DNA from: Oscillatoriales cyanobacterium
GTDB lineage: Bacteria; Cyanobacteriota; Cyanobacteriia; Cyanobacteriales; Microcoleaceae
Assembly (NCBI GenBank): GCA_004294385.1
Contig: REAP01000041.1
Span: 1 to 46,107 of the forward strand
DNA length: 46,107 bases
Reading direction: 5' to 3'
Shown here: piece by piece, positions 26,076-34,559 of the stretch
How the letters are laid out: each line of letters begins with the position of its first letter
Position numbering within the stretch: the first letter of the stretch is position 1
Translations under genes and position numbers: made by a program
Notes under the pieces: model-generated
What the model was told of the DNA's origin: nothing
Seen by the model: only the letters and a program-made list of their open reading frames with translations
Database searches by the model: none

Positions 26076-27515
26076 TTCTGATTCCAACGGCATTTCAAAG
26101 AAACTCGAACTCAGGTGAACATCAGTCAAATCTGTTTCGCTCAAATGAGCGTCAGTCAAAAACACGAGCTTAAAATTTGCCCCTTTCAGGTTAGCCCCTT
26201 TCAGGTTAGCACCTTTGAGATTAACTCGAAATAAATGAGCCTCGCTCAAATCTACCTCAGTTAAATCCGCTCCTGCTAAATTTACTCTCATTAAATCTGC
26301 TTTTCTGAGGTCGGCTCCGCTCAAATTAGCGCCGCTGAGGTCAGCTTTTGTCAAGTCTACACCTCTCAAGTCGGCTCCGCTCAAATTAGCGAACAACAAA
26401 GTAGACCCGGTTAAATCAGTCCCTCTCAAATCGGCCTCGCTCAAGTTAGCACCGCTGAGGTCAGCCCTTGTTAAGTCTACACCTCTCAAGTCGGCAGAGA
26501 TCAAATTGACTTGGTGCAAAATTGCGCCACTTAAATCTGCCCCTCTCAAATCTGTTCCCTCCAAATTTGCACCTTTGAGGTAGGCTTTTTTCATGCTAGC
26601 TCTGCTGAGGTCTACATTTTTTAGGTTGACTGAACTTAAGTTAGTTCCGCTCAAATTAGCTCCGCTTAAATCTGATCCGCTCAAGTCTGCTCCGGTTAAG
26701 TTTAAGCCTTGTAGCGATACATTGGGAGCAATTAAATAAGCGCCGGTGGTACTGGGGTCAATTCCTTCTGAAAATAATGTTTTGTTGCTGTAAACAGCTT
26801 TTTCTAAAATCGTGCCGCTCAAATTGGCTTCTCTCAAGTCGGCTCCGCTGAGGTTGGCTCCTGTTAGATTTGCCCGATCGAGTTTGGCTCCAAATAATAT
26901 AGCGTCGCATAGGTTTGTCCGTCGCAAATCCGATCCTTTTAAATCGACTCCGGTTAAATCAACCATAGACAGATTTAAGCCGGGGAGCGAAGCATTGGGA
27001 GCTAGCAACAATGCTCCCATTGCACCGGGGTCAATATCATTTGGAAACACAGTCCGATTGTTGTAGACGGCTTTGTCTAAAATGGCGTCGAGCAACTGAG
27101 CTCCCCGCAAATCTGCCCCGCTAAGGTTGGCTCTGTTTAAGTTGGCTTCAGCTAGATTGGCTCCAACTAGATTGGCTTTGATCAAACTTGCTTGTTGGAG
27201 ATTGGTCCCGAAAAGTTCAGCTCCTACGAGAGTAGCTTCTCTGAGGACAGCACCTGTCAAATCGGCTCTGGTGAGGTTGGCTAAATTGAGAAATGACCCT
27301 GCTAAATCCGCCCCCCTGAGATTGGCAAGGGTGAGGTCGGCTTCTATCAGGTCTGCATACCTGAGAATAGCTTCGCTGAGGTTGGTTTCTCTGAGGTCGG
27401 TGCCTCTGAGGTTTGCTCCTCGGAGTTCTGCACCACTGAGGTTGAGGCCTTTGAGGGCTTGTCCTCTGAGGTCGAGCCGATTGAGAAAGTCACCAACGTT
27501 CAATTCCATTTCCAT
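26073..27515 (-). CDS. Pentapeptide-repeat protein
   Basis: 480 residues, almost entirely A(D/N)LxG-type pentapeptides, which fold into a right-handed quadrilateral beta helix. Such proteins are very common in cyanobacteria; roles range from DNA mimicry to membrane-associated scaffolds. Two non-repeat spacers (AVYNNRTVFPNDIDPGAMGA and AVYSNKTLFSEGIDPSTTGA, each followed by a P-N-x-S-L-x-G-L-N-L block) show an internal duplication of a larger module. No signal peptide or TM segment. Function is not predictable. It follows ribBA on the same strand after a 20-base gap. Confidence 0.93.
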   Translation of the reverse strand: MEMELNVGDFLNRLDLRGQALKGLNLSGAELRGANLRGTDLRETNLSEAILRYADLIEADLTLANLRGADLAGSFLNLANLTRADLTGAVLREATLVGAELFGTNLQQASLIKANLVGANLAEANLNRANLSGADLRGAQLLDAILDKAVYNNRTVFPNDIDPGAMGALLLAPNASLPGLNLSMVDLTGVDLKGSDLRRTNLCDAILFGAKLDRANLTGANLSGADLREANLSGTILEKAVYSNKTLFSEGIDPSTTGAYLIAPNVSLQGLNLTGADLSGSDLSGANLSGTNLSSVNLKNVDLSRASMKKAYLKGANLEGTDLRGADLSGAILHQVNLISADLRGVDLTRADLSGANLSEADLRGTDLTGSTLLFANLSGADLRGVDLTKADLSGANLSGADLRKADLMRVNLAGADLTEVDLSEAHLFRVNLKGANLKGANLKGANFKLVFLTDAHLSETDLTDVHLSSSFFEMPLESE

Positions 27516-27535
27516 TTGCCCTTTCTATTTTGAAC

Positions 27536-29335
27536 CTAGCTTGACATTTCGAGGGCAGAATCGGGAATAGCGGCAAAACTGTAGATTTTTTGAGGTTTGA
27601 GGTGATCACAAATTCTGACTAATTCCGATAAAGGGAATGTTTCGCGATCGAGCTGTACTTGCAGAGTTTTGAGCGGATCGCCACCGGTGGAAACCATGAA
27701 TTCTAATTTTTGTAAATCCGGCCAGGTGCTGATTTCGCCGAGAATTTGGGCGATCGCCTCTAGGTAAGGATGGTTTGTTTGTTCATACCAGTCGGGGGCT
27801 GCGAGTCCAGCTTGATCGAAGCCGAGGTGAACGATTAAGGAGTTTTGTCCGAACAGGGCTGTTCCCACAGGTCGCGCTTCTTCTTGCAGCAATAAATCGT
27901 GGCTTGCAGCCAAATGCCGCAGTTTTTCCAAGTGTTCGTACCGATTAGCAATTGCAGATTGCAGTCCCGGAATTAAAACTTCTTCTCCTTCTTCCTTCTT
28001 CCTTCTTCCTGAAGCGGTTCCTGAGCGAAGTCGAAGGGCCTTCTTCCTTCTTCCTTCTTCCTTCGTTTCGTCCCACTGAATTGCTACTGTGATTAAATAA
28101 GTTTGCAGCAACATATGACCGAGTTTTTCGGCTTTTGTTGCCAGATAGATTGAGTTGTAATCTGTGGCTTCAATGAGTAAGGGAACGCGATCGACTATTT
28201 CAATTCCATAACCTTTCAACCCAGCAATTTTGCGTGGATTATTGGTGATCAACCGGATTTTTTGCACTCCCAAATCGTTGAGCATTTGCGCTCCGACTCC
28301 GTAGTTTCGCAAGTCGGCGGGAAATCCCAAACGCTCGTTGGCTTCTACGGTATCGTATCCGATATCTTGCAGCGAGTAAGCTTTTAGTTTATTCACCAGT
28401 CCAATACCGCGACCTTCTTGGCGCAAGTAAACTATGATGCCAGAACCGACGTTTTCGATCATTTTGAGTGCGGCTTGCAGTTGCATCCGACAGTCGCATC
28501 GCAGGGAACCCAAAGCATCGCCTGTCAAACATTCGGAGTGTACTCGCACCATCACTGGTTTGTCTTTGAATTCTGCTGGATCGCCCTTGACAACGGCAAC
28601 GTGTTCGGAGTTGTCTTGAGTGTCACGGTAGGCATAAATCATAAACTCGCCGAATTGAGTTGGCAATTTGGCGACGGTTTCGCGGCGGACAAATCGATCG
28701 TGCTTGAGTCGGTAGCTAATTAAATCGGCAATGCTGATGATTTTGAGGTTGTGGGTTTTGGCGTACACGATTAATTCCGGCAATCTGGCCATCGAACCGT
28801 CGGGGTTTTGAATTTCGCAGATGACACCGCTGGGGTACAAGCCGGCGAGTCTGGAGAGGTCAACTGACGCTTCGGTGTGGCCGGCGCGTTTGAGGACTCC
28901 ACCATCGATCGCGCGTAGGGGAAAAATATGACCGGGACGACGCAAGTCTTGAGGTTTGGTGTCGGGGTGGATGGATACTTGGATGGTGCGGGCTCTGTCT
29001 TCGGCGGAGATACCGGTGCTGACACCGTTGACAGCATCGATGCTGACGGTGAAGGCGGTTTGATTGTTGTCAGTGTTTTTGCTGACCATGAGGGGCAATT
29101 CGAGTCGATCGAGGCGATCGCCGGTCAAGGCCAAACAAATCAAACCGCGCCCGTGCACGGCCATAAAATTGATGTTGTCGGGCGTGGCGAATTGGGAGGC
29201 ACAAATGACGTCGCCTTCGTTTTCGCGGTTTTCGTCATCGACTACTACCAGCATCCGACCTGCTTTGAGGTCTGCGAGGGCGCTGTCGATCGAGTCAAAT
29301 TGAAAGGATTGAGTTGAGGTATGGTTATTGGGCAC
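27536..29335 (-). CDS. ribBA: Bifunctional DHBP synthase / GTP cyclohydrolase II
   Basis: Starts both branches of riboflavin synthesis: RibB makes 3,4-dihydroxy-2-butanone 4-phosphate and RibA opens GTP. RibB is in about residues 15-210 (MLVVVDDENRENEGDVICAS, HTEASVDLSRLAGLYPSGVI). RibA follows with the zinc site SECLTGDALGSLRCDCRMQL and VYLRQEGRGIGLVNKLKAYS. A further about 170-residue domain lies at the C-terminus. Between RibA and it, about residues 423-452, the protein reads through a CTTCC/TGAGCGAAGTCGAAGG repeat. I prefer the GTG start at 29335 over a TTG at 29347; there is no ATG before residue 30. Confidence 0.92.
   Translation of the reverse strand: MPNNHTSTQSFQFDSIDSALADLKAGRMLVVVDDENRENEGDVICASQFATPDNINFMAVHGRGLICLALTGDRLDRLELPLMVSKNTDNNQTAFTVSIDAVNGVSTGISAEDRARTIQVSIHPDTKPQDLRRPGHIFPLRAIDGGVLKRAGHTEASVDLSRLAGLYPSGVICEIQNPDGSMARLPELIVYAKTHNLKIISIADLISYRLKHDRFVRRETVAKLPTQFGEFMIYAYRDTQDNSEHVAVVKGDPAEFKDKPVMVRVHSECLTGDALGSLRCDCRMQLQAALKMIENVGSGIIVYLRQEGRGIGLVNKLKAYSLQDIGYDTVEANERLGFPADLRNYGVGAQMLNDLGVQKIRLITNNPRKIAGLKGYGIEIVDRVPLLIEATDYNSIYLATKAEKLGHMLLQTYLITVAIQWDETKEEGRRKKALRLRSGTASGRRKKEEGEEVLIPGLQSAIANRYEHLEKLRHLAASHDLLLQEEARPVGTALFGQNSLIVHLGFDQAGLAAPDWYEQTNHPYLEAIAQILGEISTWPDLQKLEFMVSTGGDPLKTLQVQLDRETFPLSELVRICDHLKPQKIYSFAAIPDSALEMSS
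27980..28066. repeat. Dispersed repeat inside ribBA
   Basis: CTTCTTCCTTCTTCC tracts flank GGTTCCTGAGCGAAGTCGAAG at 28016-28036. The same GGTTCCTGAGCG(A/G)AGTCGAAG string is at 6908-6928 in noncoding DNA. Here it is translated in frame as a basic, Glu/Lys/Arg-rich linker. Confidence 0.88.
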
Positions 29336-29438
29336 TGAGAAGTTCAAGCTATAAATAGTATTGTTATGGAAAGCAAACGTAATCTGATTGTAACCTGTAT
29401 GATGGGAGAATATTGATATCCCGTAAAATTATCCCAAT

Positions 29439-30791
29439 ATGAATAACAGGCCGAAATTCCTGCCCCATCCTACATCATGGGCAAGAGGATTTGCTTTAAG
29501 CATTAGTTTTTGGTTGATTGTTTCTGTACTGTCGCCCAACGCTTACTACTATTCCTATGGATTTAGGAGGATGTACTGGTACAGCATCAGGAACTCTGAC
29601 TTTGAAGCCATAATGACATTTGCTTGGTTATGTCAAATCTGGTTATTTGCGTTTTATCACTGGGTAGTAACCAAGGTTGCTGAGTGGATGGAAACACGCA
29701 CGAACAATCAGCCACTAGCAGCAGTATCTACGTGGCAGCACGGTCGCGAAGGTATTATCGCATTTTTGACGCTACCTGCTGCGATTTTGATGGGAATTCC
29801 GGCGATCGCAATTTTTATGCTACCTGTCAACAGTCCTTCGGGTGGACTGATTGCTTTAATTCTAGGAACTGCGATCGCATCTAGTTATCTCTATTATTTC
29901 CGTTTTGGACAACTACTTAAAAATATTATTCGGCCTCTATGGGTTTTCGTGGTAAACCTGCTCAAGGTATTTGAACTTTTGTTGGTTCCAATAGCAACCG
30001 GGAGTCCATTTTTTCTGCTAACTATTTCGACGGCTAAAATCATACCACAACAGCTACTACCACTAACAACTTTTTGCTTAGTTGTGTGCGTATTCCTAAG
30101 TGGAATAGTGGGATATGCGGCCTTGCAATATTGGTCAGCACACCTAGTTAATTGGGTAGCGACTTGGTGGCCGGCCCAATCTCCTGGTTACAGCAACCTC
30201 CAAACTCGAATAGCTTGGAAACACAATAAAACAGTAACGAAACAATCCTTGATTCGACACTCAACCAGTTGGAATTTAGCCGCTAACGATGCTACCAATC
30301 TGATTTACATCAATCTGATCTCAGTTATCCTCGGTTTTTTCGGTTATTTGCTGTTTGGAGATTCGTCGAAGTGGACACAAATAGAAGAAGAGATTTTAGG
30401 ATTAGTTGCTTTGCTAGCTTGGATCGCGTTGTGGCATTTCTGGGGATGGCGTAGCGAAGTGGAAATTGCTAGTGGTAAGCCGGAAGGTAAGAAGAGGCGA
30501 TCGACTAATTCTAACTCACCGCCTCCAAACCCCATAGAACAAGAACTCAATCAGCTCAAAGCCGAAAGTGGAATGAATCGGATGAAGACTGTGAGGCGAG
30601 TGGCGCAACCAACTCCTGAAGTGCCGGAATGGTATGTGTTTCGCAGCGGTGAAGCCAAGGGCCCATATACTAAATTGCAGTTATGGGAAATTCAGAATAT
30701 CACTGCGCGAACCAAAGTGCGGCGGGGGGAAACTGAGTGGGTGCGCGCGGGTGAAATTCCAGAATTAGTACGTTACTTGACTGAAAAATAA
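29439..30791 (+). CDS. Multi-spanning membrane protein with C-terminal GYF_2 domain
   Basis: 450 residues with about eight hydrophobic helices up to residue 340 (for example FALSISFWLIVSVLSPNAYY; IIAFLTLPAAILMGIPAIAI; LLPLTTFCLVVCVFLSGIVG). A basic, Ser/Asn-rich linker follows, and then a GYF_2/DUF4339 domain near 392-448 (EWYVFRSGEAKGPYTKLQLW). GYF-type domains bind proline-rich or cytoplasmic partners. The membrane part is not recognised. It is divergent from ribBA, with about 100 bases between the starts. Confidence 0.8.
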   Translation: MNNRPKFLPHPTSWARGFALSISFWLIVSVLSPNAYYYSYGFRRMYWYSIRNSDFEAIMTFAWLCQIWLFAFYHWVVTKVAEWMETRTNNQPLAAVSTWQHGREGIIAFLTLPAAILMGIPAIAIFMLPVNSPSGGLIALILGTAIASSYLYYFRFGQLLKNIIRPLWVFVVNLLKVFELLLVPIATGSPFFLLTISTAKIIPQQLLPLTTFCLVVCVFLSGIVGYAALQYWSAHLVNWVATWWPAQSPGYSNLQTRIAWKHNKTVTKQSLIRHSTSWNLAANDATNLIYINLISVILGFFGYLLFGDSSKWTQIEEEILGLVALLAWIALWHFWGWRSEVEIASGKPEGKKRRSTNSNSPPPNPIEQELNQLKAESGMNRMKTVRRVAQPTPEVPEWYVFRSGEAKGPYTKLQLWEIQNITARTKVRRGETEWVRAGEIPELVRYLTEK

Positions 30792-30899
30792 GATGCTAGA
30801 AAGCGGAGGTGCGATTAGAGAGTGCGATCGCACTTCCGGTGAAAGTAGCGCTATTCTTAAAAAAGGGATTTGTGTCAGCTAAACTCCCGGAGATCAGCA

Positions 30900-31166
30900 A
30901 TGAATATTACTTTGAGTTCTGAGCAGGTGAAATTGATCGAGGCGCAATTGGCACTAGGGCAGTTTAGCTCGCCTGAAGACGTGATTACTAAAGCCCTTCA
31001 GACTTTGACCCAAGCCCGGAAGCATTATTGGGAGTGGGTGGAAGATGTGCGATCCTCGGTGGAGGAAGCGGAGGCGGAATTATCACGGGGTGAGGGAATT
31101 CCCTTAGAGACTGCGATCGAGCAATTGCAGGAGAAGTTTCGCAAGGCACGAGAGGTTCAGGGATGA
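30900..31166 (+). CDS. parD: ParD-type antitoxin
   Basis: 88 residues from ATG 30900, which has GGAG 8 bases before it; an ORF from 30870 has no such signal. The N-terminal half is a ribbon-helix-helix (MNITLSSEQVKLIEAQLALG, FSSPEDVITKALQTL) of the ParD/CC2985 type; the acidic, helical C-terminus wraps the toxin. The stop overlaps the toxin start by 4 bases (ATGA), the usual type II toxin-antitoxin layout. It should repress its own operon. Confidence 0.9.
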   Translation: MNITLSSEQVKLIEAQLALGQFSSPEDVITKALQTLTQARKHYWEWVEDVRSSVEEAEAELSRGEGIPLETAIEQLQEKFRKAREVQG

Positions 31167-31462
31167 GCCGATGCTATATCTCTCCAACTGCAAGTCGAGA
31201 CTTGGATGCCATTGGTGATTATTTTGTGGCGCGCAATATTGAGGCTGGGGAGCGGCTGCTTCGGGAGTTTATCAAAAAGTGTGACAACTTAGTCAAATTT
31301 CCGAATATGGGGCGCAATTACGATCAAATTAAGTCTGGACTCCGGGGAGTGCCGCTCGATGGCTACATTATCTTTTATCGAGTGGTTGAGAATGGAATCG
31401 AAATTTTGCGGGTGGCGAGCGGTTTCCAAGACTTGCAGGCAATGTTTTCTGATGAAAATTGA
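31163..31462 (+). CDS. parE: ParE/RelE-type toxin
   Basis: 99 residues of the RelE/ParE fold: SPTASRDLDAIGDYFVARNI, FIKKCDNLVKFPNMGRNYDQ, then the core strands LRGVPLDGYIIFYRVVENGI with EILRVASGFQDLQAMF. ParE toxins target DNA gyrase; RelE toxins cut mRNA. The lack of the usual RelE catalytic pattern and the ParD partner favour ParE. All parts are present, so the pair looks intact, unlike the wrecked HigBA at 13.8 kb. Confidence 0.9.
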   Translation: MSRCYISPTASRDLDAIGDYFVARNIEAGERLLREFIKKCDNLVKFPNMGRNYDQIKSGLRGVPLDGYIIFYRVVENGIEILRVASGFQDLQAMFSDEN

Positions 31463-31515
31463 GCGTTCGGATGAGTTCCGATACGTCGGTCAATTTTTAT
31501 AACTCAAGTTTTCCA

Positions 31516-31545
31516 TAAAAAAACCCTCATAAGTTGAGGGTTTTG
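31516..31545. terminator. Bidirectional terminator between parDE and tRNA-Phe
   Basis: AAAACCCTCA / TGAGGGTTTT (31520-31529 with 31535-31544) with a 5-base loop, extended by an A run on the left. It follows parE by about 55 bases on the plus strand and the tRNA gene 3' end by 5 bases on the minus strand, so it can serve both convergent units. Confidence 0.8.
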
Positions 31546-31548
31546 CGA

Positions 31549-31621
31549 TGCCAAGACGGAGACTTGAACTCCGGACACGTGGATTTTCAGTCCACTGCTC
31601 TACCAACTGAGCTATCTCGGC
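31549..31621 (-). tRNA. tRNA-Phe (GAA)
   Basis: 73-base gene on the minus strand. The acceptor pairs GCCGAGA with TCTTGGC and the discriminator is A. The D loop contains AGCTCAGTTGGTAGAGC, the anticodon arm reads GGACTGAAAATCC with anticodon GAA, and the T arm is CCGGAGTTCAAGTCTCCG. CCA is not encoded. No neighbouring tRNA or integrase is seen. Confidence 0.97.
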
Positions 31622-31755
31622 TTGTTTTTTCACGCTTAATCACCTTAGCAGACACATAGGGATTTTAGCAAGGGGTTTTGTAAATTAATTTTGCGATCGC
31701 ACGAGAACCCCCCGCCTGTAAGCTAAAAGCTGCACGCTTACAACCCAAAATCGCA

Positions 31756-34470
31756 ATGGCACTGCTACATCGGGACAATGGGGGCAAGAGTCTGCTTGTC
31801 CTGGGGATAATTTGGCTGCTGGGGGCAATTAGCGATCGCCTCTGGTTTGCATTCGATCGCACGGTACCCGCCTGGGATCAAGCAGAATACCTGACTGGAA
31901 CCCTGAATTACTGGCAGGTGCTCCAGCATCCGCAATGGTTATCGGGGGAATGGTGGTCACACTTTTGGCTGCTTTCGACCAAAATTCCGCCCTTGATTTT
32001 TATTGCGACAGTCCCATTTTTGCGTGTATTTGGCACTCGCCCTGATGAAGCAACATTAGTTTTTTTATTATTTAGTGCGATTCTCCTCGCTTCAGTTTAT
32101 AGTTTGGCTGTCCAATTGTTCGATCGGCAAGTCGGTTTGTGGGCCGCAGCAATTTGTGTAGTATTACCAGGACTTTATCGGTTCCGCTTGCAATTTTTAC
32201 TCGACTATCCCCTAACTGCTGCGATTACTTTGACTTTCTTTTGTCTGACAATGTGGAGGAAGGAAGGTTCGGCAGCGGATTTTGTAGCGGATTTAACGGA
32301 TAAAAGTTTGTTGGAAAAACGAACTAAGAAAAAGTATAAGTTCTCCCCATCGGGGGCGGGCACGGGGGCACCGCCCCTACATACCCTCTTCCCGTCATCT
32401 TTCTTTTGGTCGATCGCATTTGGTATCTCTCTCGGTTTATCAATCCTAGTCAAACACACTACCGTACTATTTCTCTTCACCCCAATTGTGTGGTTGGCTG
32501 TCGGTACTGTGCGACAAAAAGCTTGGGGAAGATTAGCTCAATTGGCTGGTGCTTTGTTGTTGTCGATAGTCGTATTTGGCCCTTGGGCAAAAACTAATTG
32601 GTTGTTGATTTTGACAGGGGGAAAACGGGCAACATTTGATTCGGCAATGGCAGAAGGAGACCCTGCACTCAATACAATCAATGCTTGGATTTACTACGGT
32701 CAGCATTTGCCTGAACATATTTCTTGGCCACTATTACTCATTCCTTTAGTAGGATTTTTACTCTATTATTGGCGCAATAGGCAAGATAGTTTATCAATTA
32801 TTCATCTCAAATCCTGCCGCTGGCTAGGAGTTTTTTGGGTTGGAGCTTATCTGATTAATTCCCTGAATATTAATAAAGATGATCGATATGTTTTACCTTA
32901 TTTGCCAATAGTTGCAATTTTTCTGGCTTACTGTTTGACGCTGTGGCCGCAAAGATGGGGACGACAAATTCGCTGGAGTACAATTAGCTTAGCAATACTA
33001 GCGATGCTTTTCCATATCTGGCCTTTGGGAGGTTCTTTCGGACATAATTTAGTCCAAGTTATTAGTCCGGGAAATTCTAGTTATCCTTACTTAGGGAAAG
33101 AGTGGCCACATCGAGAGGTTATTGCAGAAATTATTGAGACAGAACCTTATTTGCAATCTACTTTAGGTGTGTTACCTTCAACACCGGAAATTAATCAGCA
33201 CAATTTGAATTATTATGGTGCTTTGGCGAAATTTCAGGTTTACGGACGACAGGTTGGAACAAGTGTAGCAGAAGTGCCGCAAGATGTGCGATCGCTTTCT
33301 TGGTTTCTGACTAAAACGGGGCCACAAGGTTCGATTCGCCAGCGGATTAAAAAAGCCCAAAATGCAGCGGTGGCGGCTATCGAAAAGGGCGACAAATTTC
33401 AGTTGCAAAAAAGTTGGCTTTTGCCTGACAATACTAATTTGAATCTTTATCGGAAGCGCTGGCGGGCTGTGGAAATACAGCCTTTGAATGAAGTGCGATC
33501 GCAAGTACAATTGGAACAAGTTACACTGGCTGCAAAAGCTGTTCCTGGAGTTCCACTGCCTGTAACGTATATTTGGTCTGGGCCTTGGCAACAGTTGCGA
33601 TCGGGTTTGGTGTTGCTGACATGGAAAAATCGGCGAGGTAGTGAGGTTCAAACAGGCCAGACTGATCGGATTTTACACGATCGCGCGATCGGTCAAGCAA
33701 CTTTGCATCCGGGGATTTTGGGGGCGGATAAATTTGCTGTCGGGTTTCGAGTAGTCGATCGCACGGCGATGCTTCCTCCGGCTAATCTTGCACCGGGAAG
33801 TTACAATCTAGAAGCTACTTATCTCAATCGCAAAACTGGCGAAACTTATCCGCTAAATGTGCCGACAGTTAGTGTTAAAATCGAGGCAGAACCTCTAGAA
33901 ATACGTCCCCAGGCTGTACCTGGGAACGATAATGACAAAAAGTTTAAAATTGAGGCAAAACCTGGGAATGAGGATAATACAGACAAGCCTGAGTTAGATT
34001 TGGTGACTCAGTTGCGGACGATGGCGAGTAATTTACCGAAAGGATTACCCGGTTTAAAGCCAGTATTCGAGCAGATTGGACGGATTAATCAGTACGATCC
34101 AGTCCAAGATTATACCGTTCAAGCGGAACAAGCGTTAGAATATCGATTGAAGCAAGAACCGAATAATCTAGAATTGGCTTATGAGTTGGCATTTGCTAGG
34201 GCATTGCAGCAGAATGTAGAAGGTGCGATCGCAGCTTTAGAAAAAGTCGCTCAACTAGACTCACAAAACCCCTACGCCTATGCTTATCTAGCTTTTGTCA
34301 ACTTGTATGGTTGGCATCCCAAGGCTGCTGAAACTGCCTTAAAACCTGCTCTGATTCTCAACCCCAATCTACCAGAAATTCGAGTATTGAATGGTGTAGC
34401 GACACTTTTGCAAGGTAATCTGATTCAAGCATGGCAAGATTTGCAATATCTAAAAAAGTTGAAAATTTAA
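31756..34470 (+). CDS. GT39-like membrane glycosyltransferase with C-terminal TPRs
   Basis: 904 residues. The N-terminal half is a GT-C-fold membrane protein like ArnT/PMT glycosyltransferases, which use polyprenyl-phosphate sugar donors. The acidic loop after TM1 (FDRTVPAWDQAEYLTGTLNY) holds the expected Asp, and about ten helices follow to residue 430. A soluble region comes next, then TPR-like repeats near 790-890 (EPNNLELAYELAFARALQQN; DSQNPYAYAYLAFVNLYGWH). About residues 168-215 are translated from dispersed intergenic-type repeats (see finding). The sugar and acceptor are unknown. Confidence 0.85.
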   Translation: MALLHRDNGGKSLLVLGIIWLLGAISDRLWFAFDRTVPAWDQAEYLTGTLNYWQVLQHPQWLSGEWWSHFWLLSTKIPPLIFIATVPFLRVFGTRPDEATLVFLLFSAILLASVYSLAVQLFDRQVGLWAAAICVVLPGLYRFRLQFLLDYPLTAAITLTFFCLTMWRKEGSAADFVADLTDKSLLEKRTKKKYKFSPSGAGTGAPPLHTLFPSSFFWSIAFGISLGLSILVKHTTVLFLFTPIVWLAVGTVRQKAWGRLAQLAGALLLSIVVFGPWAKTNWLLILTGGKRATFDSAMAEGDPALNTINAWIYYGQHLPEHISWPLLLIPLVGFLLYYWRNRQDSLSIIHLKSCRWLGVFWVGAYLINSLNINKDDRYVLPYLPIVAIFLAYCLTLWPQRWGRQIRWSTISLAILAMLFHIWPLGGSFGHNLVQVISPGNSSYPYLGKEWPHREVIAEIIETEPYLQSTLGVLPSTPEINQHNLNYYGALAKFQVYGRQVGTSVAEVPQDVRSLSWFLTKTGPQGSIRQRIKKAQNAAVAAIEKGDKFQLQKSWLLPDNTNLNLYRKRWRAVEIQPLNEVRSQVQLEQVTLAAKAVPGVPLPVTYIWSGPWQQLRSGLVLLTWKNRRGSEVQTGQTDRILHDRAIGQATLHPGILGADKFAVGFRVVDRTAMLPPANLAPGSYNLEATYLNRKTGETYPLNVPTVSVKIEAEPLEIRPQAVPGNDNDKKFKIEAKPGNEDNTDKPELDLVTQLRTMASNLPKGLPGLKPVFEQIGRINQYDPVQDYTVQAEQALEYRLKQEPNNLELAYELAFARALQQNVEGAIAALEKVAQLDSQNPYAYAYLAFVNLYGWHPKAAETALKPALILNPNLPEIRVLNGVATLLQGNLIQAWQDLQYLKKLKI
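32266..32380. repeat. Dispersed repeats inside the glycosyltransferase gene
   Basis: Positions 32266-32300 are an inverted near copy of the ATCCGTTACAAAATCCG unit tandemly repeated at 4186-4311. At 32351-32380 follows GGCACGGGGGCACCGCCCCT, a known type of cyanobacterial dispersed repeat. Both are in frame and fall in a loop between predicted helices. Confidence 0.9.
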
Positions 34471-34502
34471 CAATCCCTTGAATTGTGGCACGGGCATCCT
34501 GG

Positions 34503-34545
34503 CTGTGCTTATAAATCTGTAACGCCTGTGCTTATAAATCTGTAA
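34503..34545. repeat. 20-base direct repeat upstream of the BtuF-like gene
   Basis: CTGTGCTTATAAATCTGTAA occurs at 34503-34522 and again at 34526-34545, exactly 23 bases apart, ending 14 bases before the next ATG. It overlaps the probable ribosome-binding region, and TATAAAT could be a -10 element. A regulatory role is possible but not shown. Confidence 0.7.
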
Positions 34546-34559
34546 AAAACACAAAACGA

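Noticed and set aside
26812..27570. Plus-strand frames across the pentapeptide gene
   Set aside because: Antisense translation of a repetitive gene; the pentapeptide periodicity is clear on the minus strand.
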